A stretch of DNA of 64,000 bases from Candidatus Woesearchaeota archaeon (GCA_017610005.1 JAFCCU010000004.1:1-64000); one strand, 5' to 3'. Shown: positions 19,468 to 29,902, counted from the first letter of the stretch. The notes: generated by a model not told the origin, from the sequence alone. Program-made: numbers and translations.

Positions 19468-19486
19468 AAAAAGTCTTACATAGACA

Positions 19487-19942
19487 GTGAATAACCCAAA
19501 TCTAAAAGAGGATGTTGAAACAATTAAACTCCTCTTAGAAAAGCATAATTTAACTGTTGGGGCACTAGATCTAATATTAAATGAAACCTCAATTAACATC
19601 CCCTTATCAATTTTCAAAAAAAAAGCTGGTCCTTTAAGTGTGATTTGCCATTATCTAAAAGACTATAAAAATTTAAAATTAGTAGACATTGCCAAACTTC
19701 TAAACCGAGATCAAAGAACAATTTGGGCGTCTTATAACAAAAGTAGCATAATTAAGTTAAATATTAATTCAAAAATATTTGTTGATGTAAAAATATTTTC
19801 TAATCGCAATAACAGCATAATGGAAAATTTAACATTTTATTTAGTAAATGTTCACAAATTAAGATTAATTGAAATTTCCAAATTAATTAACAGAAGCAAT
19901 AAAACCATTTGGTGTTTTTATAATAGGGCAAAATATGTTTAA
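19487..19942 (+). CDS. Tandem helix-turn-helix DNA-binding protein
   Basis: GTG start; two related HTH units: LKDYKNLKLVDIAKLLNRDQRTIWASYNKS and LVNVHKLRLIEISKLINRSNKTIWCFYNRA. Confidence 0.65.
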   Translation: MNNPNLKEDVETIKLLLEKHNLTVGALDLILNETSINIPLSIFKKKAGPLSVICHYLKDYKNLKLVDIAKLLNRDQRTIWASYNKSSIIKLNINSKIFVDVKIFSNRNNSIMENLTFYLVNVHKLRLIEISKLINRSNKTIWCFYNRAKYV

Positions 19943-22900
19943 AAAGATATTTGTTTGGATAATTGCAGCTTTAATAATTTTACAAATATCAGTATATGCA
20001 ATTGAATGTGAAATCATTTTGACACTATATGATCCAGAAGATACCCCTGTGGATACTATTTCTTGTTTTTATGAAAGCACAGATGAAGACAAAGAAATAT
20101 CGTGTTCAATGCCTTTTGATAAATGTTTTATGACTGGGCTTTATACCCTTAACACAGATGACACCAGTGACCCGCTATGTACTGGAATTGACGAAACAGA
20201 TGATTTTGCAATATGTGATGTAACCCCCCCCAATATGGTTGGAACTTCACCTGCGCAATTTTCTGTTGCAGTTGAAACAGATGGAGATGGTTCTGTTAAT
20301 GCCTCTTGGAATGTGTATGAAGATGACATGCTCCTGTATTATGCATTTGAAGATAACGATGCAACAGATTGGACTAATGAGTCAAGAGATGGGATTATCA
20401 CTGGAATTGATGAATATTTTGATGGGTATAGGGCTACAGGGCAAGCAGCTTACTTTGATGGAACTGATGATTATATCAATATATCTGATGACCTTGGAGA
20501 TCCAAGCGGAGCAACAATTTCCCTTTGGTTAAATGCTACAAATTGGAATTCTAGAGCATATATTCTAGATGCAAGAAAAGGTGGGAATTGGAATTTTACA
20601 CTAGATGATAACTCCGGTTCTTGCGCAGGTACTGATGGAAATCTATGTTTTGACGGACGGGCGGAAATTGTAAAAACACAATTGAACTGGACCAATAGCA
20701 CATGGATTCATGTAGTTGTAACCTGGGACTCCACCTCAACGATTATGTATGTAGATGGAATAAATCTTACAACAGGCACAGGAGAAGACCCAGATTTCGG
20801 ACCTAGCATAATAATTGGTACAAAATATGACTTAATATCATCAATTGATTGGACTGGATCAATGGATGAAATAATGATTTTTAATAAAACATTAACTAAG
20901 TCTGAGGTAATCAATCTATATCTCTCGGGATTAGTTACCCATAGCCTTCATGTGGCCCCAGATGCTATTGGAAGTGAAGGACCTTACGCCTCGGCGATTG
21001 GTTATATTGAAAAATTTAAAACTAATAATACTTGGGCAGATAATTTTACTGCGACTGGAGAAACAGCAGATGTGTTGTGGAGTGTTTCAGGTGAAGCTGG
21101 TGTTGCAACCGTTTCAACACCAACAGACTACTCTTGCAAACAGCAAAAATATCTTAATATGGAAGGCCATGATGTTTTAATTAAGTATGATGTCAAATTT
21201 GCAGGGGATGCTAAAACTGGAGGAATAAACTACTCTGGAGTTTTTGTAGCTATTAATCCAAATTCTTCTGGGTGGCATGATGATGACTCTGATGTAAACT
21301 TCTCAGGCATTAATAATTCAGGGGAATGGTTTACTGTAAAATTATATATTTTTGGTAATAGATCTGGAAAAGTGACTAGTGCGTTAGATGTAGATCGTAA
21401 AAGTATATTCTTTGAAGAATTGATTAATGTAAGCAGTTTTGCAAATTCCAAAATAGGAATTGTCAGCCCAAAAGATGCTGGAACAATGACCATTGATAAT
21501 TTTGAAGTAATATACCTTGAAGATGGAATATCTTCAATAGATACAAATTCAACTGATATTGATGGCCCCGTTTCACCTACCCTCAAGCCAGTTGGCGCAA
21601 TTGATTTTGGATCAATAGGAATGAGCTGGGATCCTGCAACTGATTCTGGAACTTCATACTATTATTATCTTGTAGGCATTGATAGTTCTGGTAATCCCTC
21701 TAATCTCCTCCAAAATGTGGATTTTGAATCTGCGCTTTTCTCCCCTTGGGAAGGAGATGGTTTAACTCCTGCAGCTACATCTACAGACAACCATTATGGC
21801 AATTATTCTTTAAGTGTCACTACCTCTGGAGTAGGAGAAGGAGTGTATCAATCTGTAGAAGAATTTACATATTACAAGGGAAATAATCTCTACTTTGAAT
21901 GTTTTGTTAGAACTGTATCTGGAACTGGAGACATTCAAATTGGGGCAGATACATTTACTAACCATAATTCTAGTATTGAAGTATCAACTACTTGGCAAAA
22001 AATATCTCATGCAGGAACTGTTGATTCAGGCGCAGGATCACTTAATGCGTATATAAAATCAAATGAAAGTGCAGGAATTTCTTTTTACATTGACAGTTGC
22101 AGTCTCCAGTTTTATGATGTAGCAGATGTTGCCGTAGGCATTAAAGACTATAGATTAAATAGAACTTCAGGAGGTACTCCTGGTACAGTTTATGGGTGGG
22201 GGACAAGCACTAATACTCAAGATACAGGTCTTAATTGTTTTACTCAATATGGGTACACGCTTGAAACTAGAGATGATAAAGGAACGCCAGATGAATCAGG
22301 TTCATCTAACGAAGAATTGGATTATGCGATTACCACAGACGAATGTGAATATTTCAATATAGGGGAGGGATATTGTTTAGATCATAAAACAGAAGATGAC
22401 GATGACGGAGAAGATGATGTTTGTTACACTCGATTAAATGAACCTTGTGTTGAAAAAATCTGCGAAATGCCTGGAAATTCTTCAGGAAATTACTGTTGGT
22501 TTGATGATAATTTAAATGGGCTTGTGGATAGAAGTGATGATTGTCAAAATGTAGCATATAATGATGGATGCAATGTAACATCTTTTAATCATCCCTCTTG
22601 TGATGTAGGAGACTTTGATGATATGACTATTGGAAGCCCGAATGCAGATTGTTGGGCAGGAACCAACTGTTACTACAATGATTCTTATTCTTGCTCAAAT
22701 AATACTGGCTGGTCTTATCAAACAGATTCCACTGATTGCACTGCACCAGATACCACCTGCTGTGTAACTGAAGCAACCAGAACAGAAGGAGATGGTTGCT
22801 CTGACACAGGAGAAACAGGAACAGCTTATGACAGAGACACAACTGAAACAAGATGCGAAGCAACCGATACTGGTTGTACTGAATGGACTTGGACCAATGT

Positions 22901-25900
22901 TTCAGATGCATGCTGTGGGGATGATGAAGGAAGTGATACTTTCTTTGATGTGGGTTATGAAGCAGGCTCATGCGAAGGAGGAGCATGGTCGGATAATCAC
23001 TGCACAGATAGCGCAACAAGTGCAGGTGAAACAAGTGAGGATTATGGTGGGCCTTGGTGTAATGACCGACCTGAATTGAACACTCTTCTTCTAAATGCTA
23101 GTAGTGAGAATAATTACACTGTAGATAACATAACAGTTTATTATACGGTCCGAGAAAATGACACTGATACTTTTTTTCCTATTGTTGATTGGAGAATAGA
23201 TGGAAAAAGCATAGCTGTTTTAAACATGCCATTTGAACGAGACAATCAAAGTGATGGAACAATAAAAGACTTTTCCTCATTTGAAAATAATGGGACTGGA
23301 GTAAATGGGGTTGGTTGGACCCAGTATGGATTTATTGGGGGGGCTATGAATTTTGATGGAATTAATGATTATATCAATGCCACAAACCACAGCTCGTTTA
23401 ATAATACTGATAGTTTAGGGATTATACTTTGGGCAAAACCCACAACTCTCCAATCTTGTGTACTTGTTGCAAAAGAAGGCGCCTACATGTTAAACATAAG
23501 TGCATCAGCACTTAGGGGAGTGATTCATGATGGATCAAAATATCAAAACCTTTCTTATGCAATCTCTTCAAATGAGTGGTATCTTATTGGCCTGTCTTAT
23601 AATCAAAATCAATTAAAACTATATATTAATGGAAGTGAAGCAGCGTCAAAAGCAGTGACTGGCACAATAACTGCTAATCCAAACGAAGTAATCTTAGGCT
23701 CATTAGGGGGTTCCACTCTATTTTTCCCAGGACTTCTTGATGAGGTGCGAATATTCAATAGAAGTCTTACGCCAGAACAAATAACTGCAATCTACAATCA
23801 AGAAAAAAACAGCTATTCAAAGCTTGTATTGGACATGCACTTTGGACAGAATGCCAGCTTTGATTCAGACTTAGATGTAAGAGACTATTCTCAGTATGGC
23901 AACAATGGAACTCTTGGCAGCGGTACCCAAGCGTGGGCACCAATATGGAATGATACAGGCCAGATTGGCGGGAGTTATTATTTTGATGGACTTGTTCATT
24001 ATATTAATATAAGCGACTCTCATAGTTTAGATCCTTCAGCAGTAGTTTCAATCGCAACATGGGTAAAAGATCCTCCTGTAGGTTATGTTGAACCAAAATC
24101 AGGACCCGAGATTATTTCTGCAAGTGTGAACCCTACAAAAGTAAGACCAGGAGATCAAATGGAGATTAAGGCTGAGATTACAGATAAACATGGAATTGAA
24201 AATGTGACTGCTGCCATGGAACATGATAAGGGGAATGATGAACTTCTGCTCACACTAGTAGAAGGCACCCAATTTGATGGCTCCTGGCAAGCCACATGGA
24301 TTGTGCATGATACAGTTGAAAAGGCATACACCACTAAACTCACTGGAGTTAATGTGCTCGGTGAGACTTCATCTGAGAACATCAAATGGTATGATCCCAT
24401 TGGATACGTAAACACGTATGAATTCTCAGATACAACAAACAACAAGGCCTATTACAAAAATGGAACTGCTACAACTCCTTTTGATTATGATGCTGAAGTA
24501 AATGCAGGAAATTACACTGCAATGGAAACAAGTGATAATTCAAGAAGTATTGTGGCTAAGGCTACCCAGGATGGGGGGTATGATACCCAAGTTTACACCT
24601 TCACAATCACTGAGACAATTGCAGATATTTCCAATTTGACCGTGGAATGGGAGGGGTATGGTGAAGACACTGCTTCGTATTATACCAACATTAGCTTCTG
24701 GAACTGGTCAGGAAGTAGTTGGAAAGAAGTGGATAACAATGATTTCACAGCAAGCACAGATGCAATTCTAACTGGGGCCATTACCTCTAGCGTGAGTGAT
24801 TTCATCAACTCAAGTAACAAGATGGTGGCTGTGAGGGTTACTTCAAAAAACGCTCTAGAATCAAGCTCATGCGAGGATGTCTGTCAGGCTGTTTGTTCTT
24901 GTGATTGGACTCCCACTAATTGTTGGACTGGCGGGCCAGCACCAATGTCATGTATGGCCGATGGAGGATCTGAATGTGCTCCAAATTTATGTATTTGCAA
25001 TTGCGCAATGTTTTGTCCCTTCATCTACTCCTGGAACGGCACAGAGTATGAGTATGACACCCAGATAATCTACAATATTAGCTCTAAAAGTCAAGAGACC
25101 CTTCAATACCGCAATCTCACAAAGGCTAGTGCTAACGGGGACGAACTCTGGTTCCAAGTAAGGGAGGAGGAACCTGAAACCTCATACATTGATGAGCTTT
25201 TCATTGAAGTAGAGGATTCAAACGGAGAGGAGGTGGTTGTTACGAAACTCTATCCCTCATTTGCTTCACGAGACCTTTATGAACTCCTAGTGGAGGATGA
25301 GAATTACTTGGTAACTAATTTTGGGGATGTGGTTGATTTACGATTTAGTGGTGTACCTCAACTTCCCCAAGGCTGGGACAGGAAGATAAGAGTAGGGGCA
25401 AGGGGGTACTATGAATTCTACGGAGAGCAAGAAAAACCGTCAATACATGACACAGGCACTCACAACTCACTCAACACAGATTACGTTGAATTGCGAGTTA
25501 ACGCTGACAGATACATTATCACCAACCTTCCGGCTGGTTTGGATCTCCAGATTATAGGAAACTCTACATATAATCTTTCAAGTATTCCAGCAAGCGGAAC
25601 AGCTAATGTGCTTATTAACAAAAGTGGTATTGCCATTGCTAACTTCTCAATGGATTTTACACAAGATATGGACTTTTCAGGAATCACTGCTGACGCCAAT
25701 TCAACCCATTCAGTGATTCACATTGATACTAGCACTCACACATACGTCAATCCCAGCTTCACCCTAAGAATTCCAGTTGTAGATGGCTCCAACATAACCT
25801 ATATCTGTCCGAATGCTCAAACGATTACTGATGTGAATAAGATATGTTCAGGGAAATATTGGGTGACTGGCTTAACTAATATTAGTGGGTATTATCACGT

Positions 25901-27713
25901 GAAGGTCACTGGCTCAGGCGGAGCAGAAGGGGATGGTTCACAAAATAAAACCATTGTAGACAAAGGGGGTGCTTATGGGCTTATGTTAAATGGTACAGGA
26001 GATGTGCTTATAGGTAGAATCAACGACAAAACTGTTTCCTATGCTGTTGCAAACCCTCTAGCCTGGCATTACCATGTGATGACTTATGATGGTGCAAACA
26101 TTAAACTTTATATTGATGGAACACTTGTTAACACTACAGCTTACTCTTCGGCAATCACTGTTAACACAAATGAAACATTAATAGGAGATTATTTCTCTGG
26201 ATTAATAGATGAAGTGAAAATTTTCAACGCCACCCTTTCGCAACAGGAGATAACTAATATGTACAATGAAGGACTTGATTTAAGAAGCTCGGTTCTTGTT
26301 GCCAATGAAACAGTAGAAGGAGATAATTTCACAGCAATGATTTGGGGGAGTGATAACATTCTCCTATCAGCTAATTACACATCAAATTGGATTGAAATAC
26401 AAAATTCACCACCAACACTAATAGGAATTTCAGTTGGAACTGATCCTATTGCAGGGGGGCAAACTCAAACAGTTACTGCAACAACCCCAAGAGATAATGA
26501 CCAAGAGAACCTGTATATGTATTGTTGTAATGATACTGATGATTCCTGCACCCCAAGTTCATCAGTAAATGTATGTGTGGAAAGTGATTATGCTTATCCT
26601 TATTCGGGAATGGAGTGTACATGGGCAACCCCTTATGTTGATGAAAATCCATTTTATGTCAGATGTGTAACAAATGATGGGACTACTTCTTCGGCAATTA
26701 TCAGTGATTCTTTTGTGGTTGATTCAACAGCTCCAACTGTTGACGTTTTAGACCCCCCAAATAATTATGTAAGGGGTACGCAAGAGATTAATGCAAGTGT
26801 ATCTGATGCAGGAGTTGGTTTAAAAGATAACTCCTGTAAATGGTCGTTTGAAGAATCAGGAGTTTCTTGGACTGCTGGAAGTGATGATTTTGCACAAGAA
26901 GATGCTAGCGGAAAGTGCTATTATGACCTCGACACATCAGGATATGATGACGGGACGCTCTACATAATCAATTGGACAGTTAACGACACTATAAACAATA
27001 AAGGAAATGATTCTGATGCAGAATCTGCTTATGTTTGCAATGAACTTGATGTAGCTAACTGTGGTCAAGCCTGCGAAGATCAAACAAGCCCTGATCATTT
27101 TTATAATGGGGGAGGATTCCACACTTTTGATTTTGAAGCAGGAACAACTGCAAATTGTTGCGAAGATGATGTTGCAGAAACTTTTGTGAATTATACAATT
27201 GGTGCAAGTTGGTATATTTCATGTTGTGATAATGCAGGGGACTGTGTTGACGAAACAAGTACTTGTAGGGATGGCATCGAAGGGACTGGAAGCGGAAACT
27301 GTAATGATGGATTTGACAATGACTGTGATTCTTTAATAGATTTTTTAGATGATGAATGTTGTCCAACTGTTTCAGGATCACTCTTTGTTGTGCAAAATGC
27401 AACTAGAAAAAATTGCACCATGGTTGATGAAGACGGAGACATGTCAATTTTAGGAGATCTAACAACAAGTTGTGGAGATTCTCCGGGTGCAAATGATTTT
27501 ATTGTGAGGACAAATGCAGGTTCAGTTGTCTTTTTTGTAGATAGCGATAATTGCAATGCCTGTCTTGCAGGCACAGTTAATCAGGATGAAGCAAGCATCT
27601 CTGCAGGTACAAATGAATTTTTAGTAATGAACAGCGCAGGAGATTATGTAATGAAAATTGATAATTCTGGAGATTTATACTTAACAGGATTCTTGGGGGC
27701 TACTTGTGATTAA
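19935..27713 (+). CDS. Giant (2592 aa) secreted protein with LamG-like domains and Cys-rich segments
   Basis: Signal peptide; LamG-like units ending SMDEIMIFNKTLTKSEVINLY, LLDEVRIFNRSLTPEQITAIYN, LIDEVKIFNATLSQQEITNMYN; C-terminal NCNDGFDNDCDSLIDFLDDEC. Confidence 0.85.
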   Translation: MFKKIFVWIIAALIILQISVYAIECEIILTLYDPEDTPVDTISCFYESTDEDKEISCSMPFDKCFMTGLYTLNTDDTSDPLCTGIDETDDFAICDVTPPNMVGTSPAQFSVAVETDGDGSVNASWNVYEDDMLLYYAFEDNDATDWTNESRDGIITGIDEYFDGYRATGQAAYFDGTDDYINISDDLGDPSGATISLWLNATNWNSRAYILDARKGGNWNFTLDDNSGSCAGTDGNLCFDGRAEIVKTQLNWTNSTWIHVVVTWDSTSTIMYVDGINLTTGTGEDPDFGPSIIIGTKYDLISSIDWTGSMDEIMIFNKTLTKSEVINLYLSGLVTHSLHVAPDAIGSEGPYASAIGYIEKFKTNNTWADNFTATGETADVLWSVSGEAGVATVSTPTDYSCKQQKYLNMEGHDVLIKYDVKFAGDAKTGGINYSGVFVAINPNSSGWHDDDSDVNFSGINNSGEWFTVKLYIFGNRSGKVTSALDVDRKSIFFEELINVSSFANSKIGIVSPKDAGTMTIDNFEVIYLEDGISSIDTNSTDIDGPVSPTLKPVGAIDFGSIGMSWDPATDSGTSYYYYLVGIDSSGNPSNLLQNVDFESALFSPWEGDGLTPAATSTDNHYGNYSLSVTTSGVGEGVYQSVEEFTYYKGNNLYFECFVRTVSGTGDIQIGADTFTNHNSSIEVSTTWQKISHAGTVDSGAGSLNAYIKSNESAGISFYIDSCSLQFYDVADVAVGIKDYRLNRTSGGTPGTVYGWGTSTNTQDTGLNCFTQYGYTLETRDDKGTPDESGSSNEELDYAITTDECEYFNIGEGYCLDHKTEDDDDGEDDVCYTRLNEPCVEKICEMPGNSSGNYCWFDDNLNGLVDRSDDCQNVAYNDGCNVTSFNHPSCDVGDFDDMTIGSPNADCWAGTNCYYNDSYSCSNNTGWSYQTDSTDCTAPDTTCCVTEATRTEGDGCSDTGETGTAYDRDTTETRCEATDTGCTEWTWTNVSDACCGDDEGSDTFFDVGYEAGSCEGGAWSDNHCTDSATSAGETSEDYGGPWCNDRPELNTLLLNASSENNYTVDNITVYYTVRENDTDTFFPIVDWRIDGKSIAVLNMPFERDNQSDGTIKDFSSFENNGTGVNGVGWTQYGFIGGAMNFDGINDYINATNHSSFNNTDSLGIILWAKPTTLQSCVLVAKEGAYMLNISASALRGVIHDGSKYQNLSYAISSNEWYLIGLSYNQNQLKLYINGSEAASKAVTGTITANPNEVILGSLGGSTLFFPGLLDEVRIFNRSLTPEQITAIYNQEKNSYSKLVLDMHFGQNASFDSDLDVRDYSQYGNNGTLGSGTQAWAPIWNDTGQIGGSYYFDGLVHYINISDSHSLDPSAVVSIATWVKDPPVGYVEPKSGPEIISASVNPTKVRPGDQMEIKAEITDKHGIENVTAAMEHDKGNDELLLTLVEGTQFDGSWQATWIVHDTVEKAYTTKLTGVNVLGETSSENIKWYDPIGYVNTYEFSDTTNNKAYYKNGTATTPFDYDAEVNAGNYTAMETSDNSRSIVAKATQDGGYDTQVYTFTITETIADISNLTVEWEGYGEDTASYYTNISFWNWSGSSWKEVDNNDFTASTDAILTGAITSSVSDFINSSNKMVAVRVTSKNALESSSCEDVCQAVCSCDWTPTNCWTGGPAPMSCMADGGSECAPNLCICNCAMFCPFIYSWNGTEYEYDTQIIYNISSKSQETLQYRNLTKASANGDELWFQVREEEPETSYIDELFIEVEDSNGEEVVVTKLYPSFASRDLYELLVEDENYLVTNFGDVVDLRFSGVPQLPQGWDRKIRVGARGYYEFYGEQEKPSIHDTGTHNSLNTDYVELRVNADRYIITNLPAGLDLQIIGNSTYNLSSIPASGTANVLINKSGIAIANFSMDFTQDMDFSGITADANSTHSVIHIDTSTHTYVNPSFTLRIPVVDGSNITYICPNAQTITDVNKICSGKYWVTGLTNISGYYHVKVTGSGGAEGDGSQNKTIVDKGGAYGLMLNGTGDVLIGRINDKTVSYAVANPLAWHYHVMTYDGANIKLYIDGTLVNTTAYSSAITVNTNETLIGDYFSGLIDEVKIFNATLSQQEITNMYNEGLDLRSSVLVANETVEGDNFTAMIWGSDNILLSANYTSNWIEIQNSPPTLIGISVGTDPIAGGQTQTVTATTPRDNDQENLYMYCCNDTDDSCTPSSSVNVCVESDYAYPYSGMECTWATPYVDENPFYVRCVTNDGTTSSAIISDSFVVDSTAPTVDVLDPPNNYVRGTQEINASVSDAGVGLKDNSCKWSFEESGVSWTAGSDDFAQEDASGKCYYDLDTSGYDDGTLYIINWTVNDTINNKGNDSDAESAYVCNELDVANCGQACEDQTSPDHFYNGGGFHTFDFEAGTTANCCEDDVAETFVNYTIGASWYISCCDNAGDCVDETSTCRDGIEGTGSGNCNDGFDNDCDSLIDFLDDECCPTVSGSLFVVQNATRKNCTMVDEDGDMSILGDLTTSCGDSPGANDFIVRTNAGSVVFFVDSDNCNACLAGTVNQDEASISAGTNEFLVMNSAGDYVMKIDNSGDLYLTGFLGATCD
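24070..25935 (+). other. ~620-aa domain block inserted in the third LamG domain of the giant protein
   Basis: LamG 3 N-part ...AVVSIATWVKDP is separated from its C-part SQNKTIVDKGGAYGLMLNGTGDVLIG... by unrelated sequence. Confidence 0.6.
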
Positions 27714-27734
27714 TAGCCTAAAAAGAAAGTAAAT

Positions 27735-28889
27735 CTAACGGACCTCTATTACATCTCCAATTCTTGTAACTGCCCTAATCTCCGGCCCTGCAAGAACATT
27801 TACTCTTGCTTCTATTTTATCTAAAATTCCAGAATAATCACCTGTGCTTCCACCATTCATTTGAGAAACAAGAGTTGGAAGATAAAATTCATTAAAATAA
27901 TGGGAAGCAGAGATTGCTTCTTCTGCTAGCAACCACAACCTTTGTGTCTCATTATAATCTGGATGGTCTTCTCCTTGAGACTCTAACTGAAATTTAAATC
28001 CTGCAGATTTATCTGTAAAACCCTTTGCTAACGAAGAATAAGTTGACTCGTTAAATTCCAAAATTGAACCGAGATCTATGTGCCTCTCTAATCCATTAAG
28101 CTGTTGATCTAGGCTAATGAGTCTCATCGCCCTCCATGTAGTAAAATGATCCAATTGACCGGGTATTGACCAAAGATTACATTCAAGGCATCTGGGAGCA
28201 TATGCATTTAAATCGCCTACTTCTAACACGTCTCCTTCATAGTTCTCAATTGTTTGAGTAGTTTTATCAAATAATTTTGCAGTTCTGACCGCCTCTCTGC
28301 CACACAAGGTATCCTCTGGGAATTGTGCAACACATTGAGAACCATTATTAACGATACTTGTAGAAAGTTTAGAAATCAACAAAGTATCATAAAAACCATC
28401 CCTTAAAACAAAAGGGGCCTCTTTACCATTAAAGTCAAGACCAGTAACTAATGTCTTCCAACCTTGAAGATAAGCAATTATTAAAAATTCGTAAACAGAT
28501 GATCCAAAGAAATGAAGTTCATCAAACCCCAAGAATTTTTCAACTTGGTCATTTGGTTTCCCATATTTATCAAAATGAGAAGTTAATTGCTTTTTCATTA
28601 AAAGTTCAGCATTATAAGCACTGGTAACAGAATGAGTTATTGCTGCTACTGCTGGCGAGGAAATTCTCCTATTCTCTCCATCCGAATTTGCCTGGTGAAA
28701 ACTAAGTTCTCTTCCAGAATCATACCTTCCCACATCTAAAGAATGATTAATAATTAGATATAAGTATTGAGAGGGTGCTTGCTCAATCAAAGGGAGTTTA
28801 GTATTGGCCCTTGCTTCCTGACGAGAGGTTTTTCCCCCTGCCATAGGCGTTAATTCAACAGAAATACTGCCTACATTGCTCTTATTCAT
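27735..28889 (-). CDS. Divergent type II thymidine kinase-like protein with C-terminal extension
   Basis: PMAGGKTSRQ P-loop, KFLGFDELHFFGSS, TGLDFNGKEAPF, CGREAVRTAKLFDK, YAPRCLEC; extra ~135 aa at the C-terminus. Confidence 0.6.
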   Translation of the reverse strand: MNKSNVGSISVELTPMAGGKTSRQEARANTKLPLIEQAPSQYLYLIINHSLDVGRYDSGRELSFHQANSDGENRRISSPAVAAITHSVTSAYNAELLMKKQLTSHFDKYGKPNDQVEKFLGFDELHFFGSSVYEFLIIAYLQGWKTLVTGLDFNGKEAPFVLRDGFYDTLLISKLSTSIVNNGSQCVAQFPEDTLCGREAVRTAKLFDKTTQTIENYEGDVLEVGDLNAYAPRCLECNLWSIPGQLDHFTTWRAMRLISLDQQLNGLERHIDLGSILEFNESTYSSLAKGFTDKSAGFKFQLESQGEDHPDYNETQRLWLLAEEAISASHYFNEFYLPTLVSQMNGGSTGDYSGILDKIEARVNVLAGPEIRAVTRIGDVIEVR

Positions 28890-28971
28890 CTCAGGTATTA
28901 AAGAATCAAAGAACCATTAATAAAGACTTATATAATAGAAAATAGTTAAAAGAAAATAAGGTTTAAAAAGT

Positions 28972-29781
28972 TTATTTGATCTGATCAGGAGTCTTTAATT
29001 TATCCCAAGTTGCATCAAACATGATAGACATACTAGATGCAAAGAAAGGGGAATTAACCCATATTCCAAGATCATAACTAGGATTAACTTCGCGATCATG
29101 AGTAACCATAAACACTAATTGTTTTCCATCTACAACTAAAAATCTTGATTGTGCATCTGTGTGCCTCACTCTTGCATATTTTTGAATCTCAGATATTGAC
29201 TTTTTCATCTTAGAATCAAGAGGTGCTGCAATTCTAATATCCACATTACGGTCATTTGCTGATTTAAATTCCTTAAACAATTTTTCAAACTTTCTAACAA
29301 TACCTGTTGATGTTGTCATAACATAAATAGATTTTTCAGCACTTTTCATGATTGTAGACAGTTGACTATAAATGTTTTTTCTTCCCCTCAGGAGTCCGGA
29401 AAGATCTTCTGGATCTACTTTATCGATTCCATGCTTATGTAAAAGATTAAGTTCTTCCATTAATTCAGTTTTTCTAATAGATTCAAGTTTTTCTGCAGCA
29501 GTTTCTGCTTTATTAATCATTCCCTTCTTAACTCTTTCAACAACTTCTTCAGGAGGTACAGCAATATATCTTAAGGGTTTACCAATCTTAGAAATAATAA
29601 ATCCTTTTTTCTCAAGGCTTTCAAGCACATCATAACACCGAGATCTTGGAACTGAAGCAATTTCAGAAAGTTCTCCTGCGGTTGCAACCCCTCGAGAAAG
29701 TAATGCAGCCCAAAGTTTAGATTCGTAGCTGTTTAATCCGAATAGTGATAGTTTGTCTATGAAAAACTTATTGACGATCAT
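28972..29781 (-). CDS. TrmB-family transcriptional regulator
   Basis: LSLFGLNSYESKLWAALLSRGVATAGELSEIASVPRSRCYDVLESLEKKGFI. Confidence 0.85.
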   Translation of the reverse strand: MIVNKFFIDKLSLFGLNSYESKLWAALLSRGVATAGELSEIASVPRSRCYDVLESLEKKGFIISKIGKPLRYIAVPPEEVVERVKKGMINKAETAAEKLESIRKTELMEELNLLHKHGIDKVDPEDLSGLLRGRKNIYSQLSTIMKSAEKSIYVMTTSTGIVRKFEKLFKEFKSANDRNVDIRIAAPLDSKMKKSISEIQKYARVRHTDAQSRFLVVDGKQLVFMVTHDREVNPSYDLGIWVNSPFFASSMSIMFDATWDKLKTPDQIK

Positions 29782-29875
29782 ATTGTGGCCCTCCTTGATG
29801 ATTAGCTATCTTTGAGTAGTAATTATCTATCCTTTTTAAAGGTATCGTTTTTTGTCATCAATAGGTAGTCCATAA

Positions 29876-29902
29876 ACTCCCTACCCATTATTTCCATTAG
29901 AA
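29876..29902 (-). promoter_or_regulatory. Weak ORB-like site
   Basis: Reverse complement ttctaatggaaataatgggtagggagt. Confidence 0.35.

Noticed and set aside
22354-23034. Antisense ORFs rich in His/Leu/Tyr opposite the giant gene
   Set aside because: Composition is that of the antisense strand of a Cys/Asp-rich coding region; no domain resemblance.
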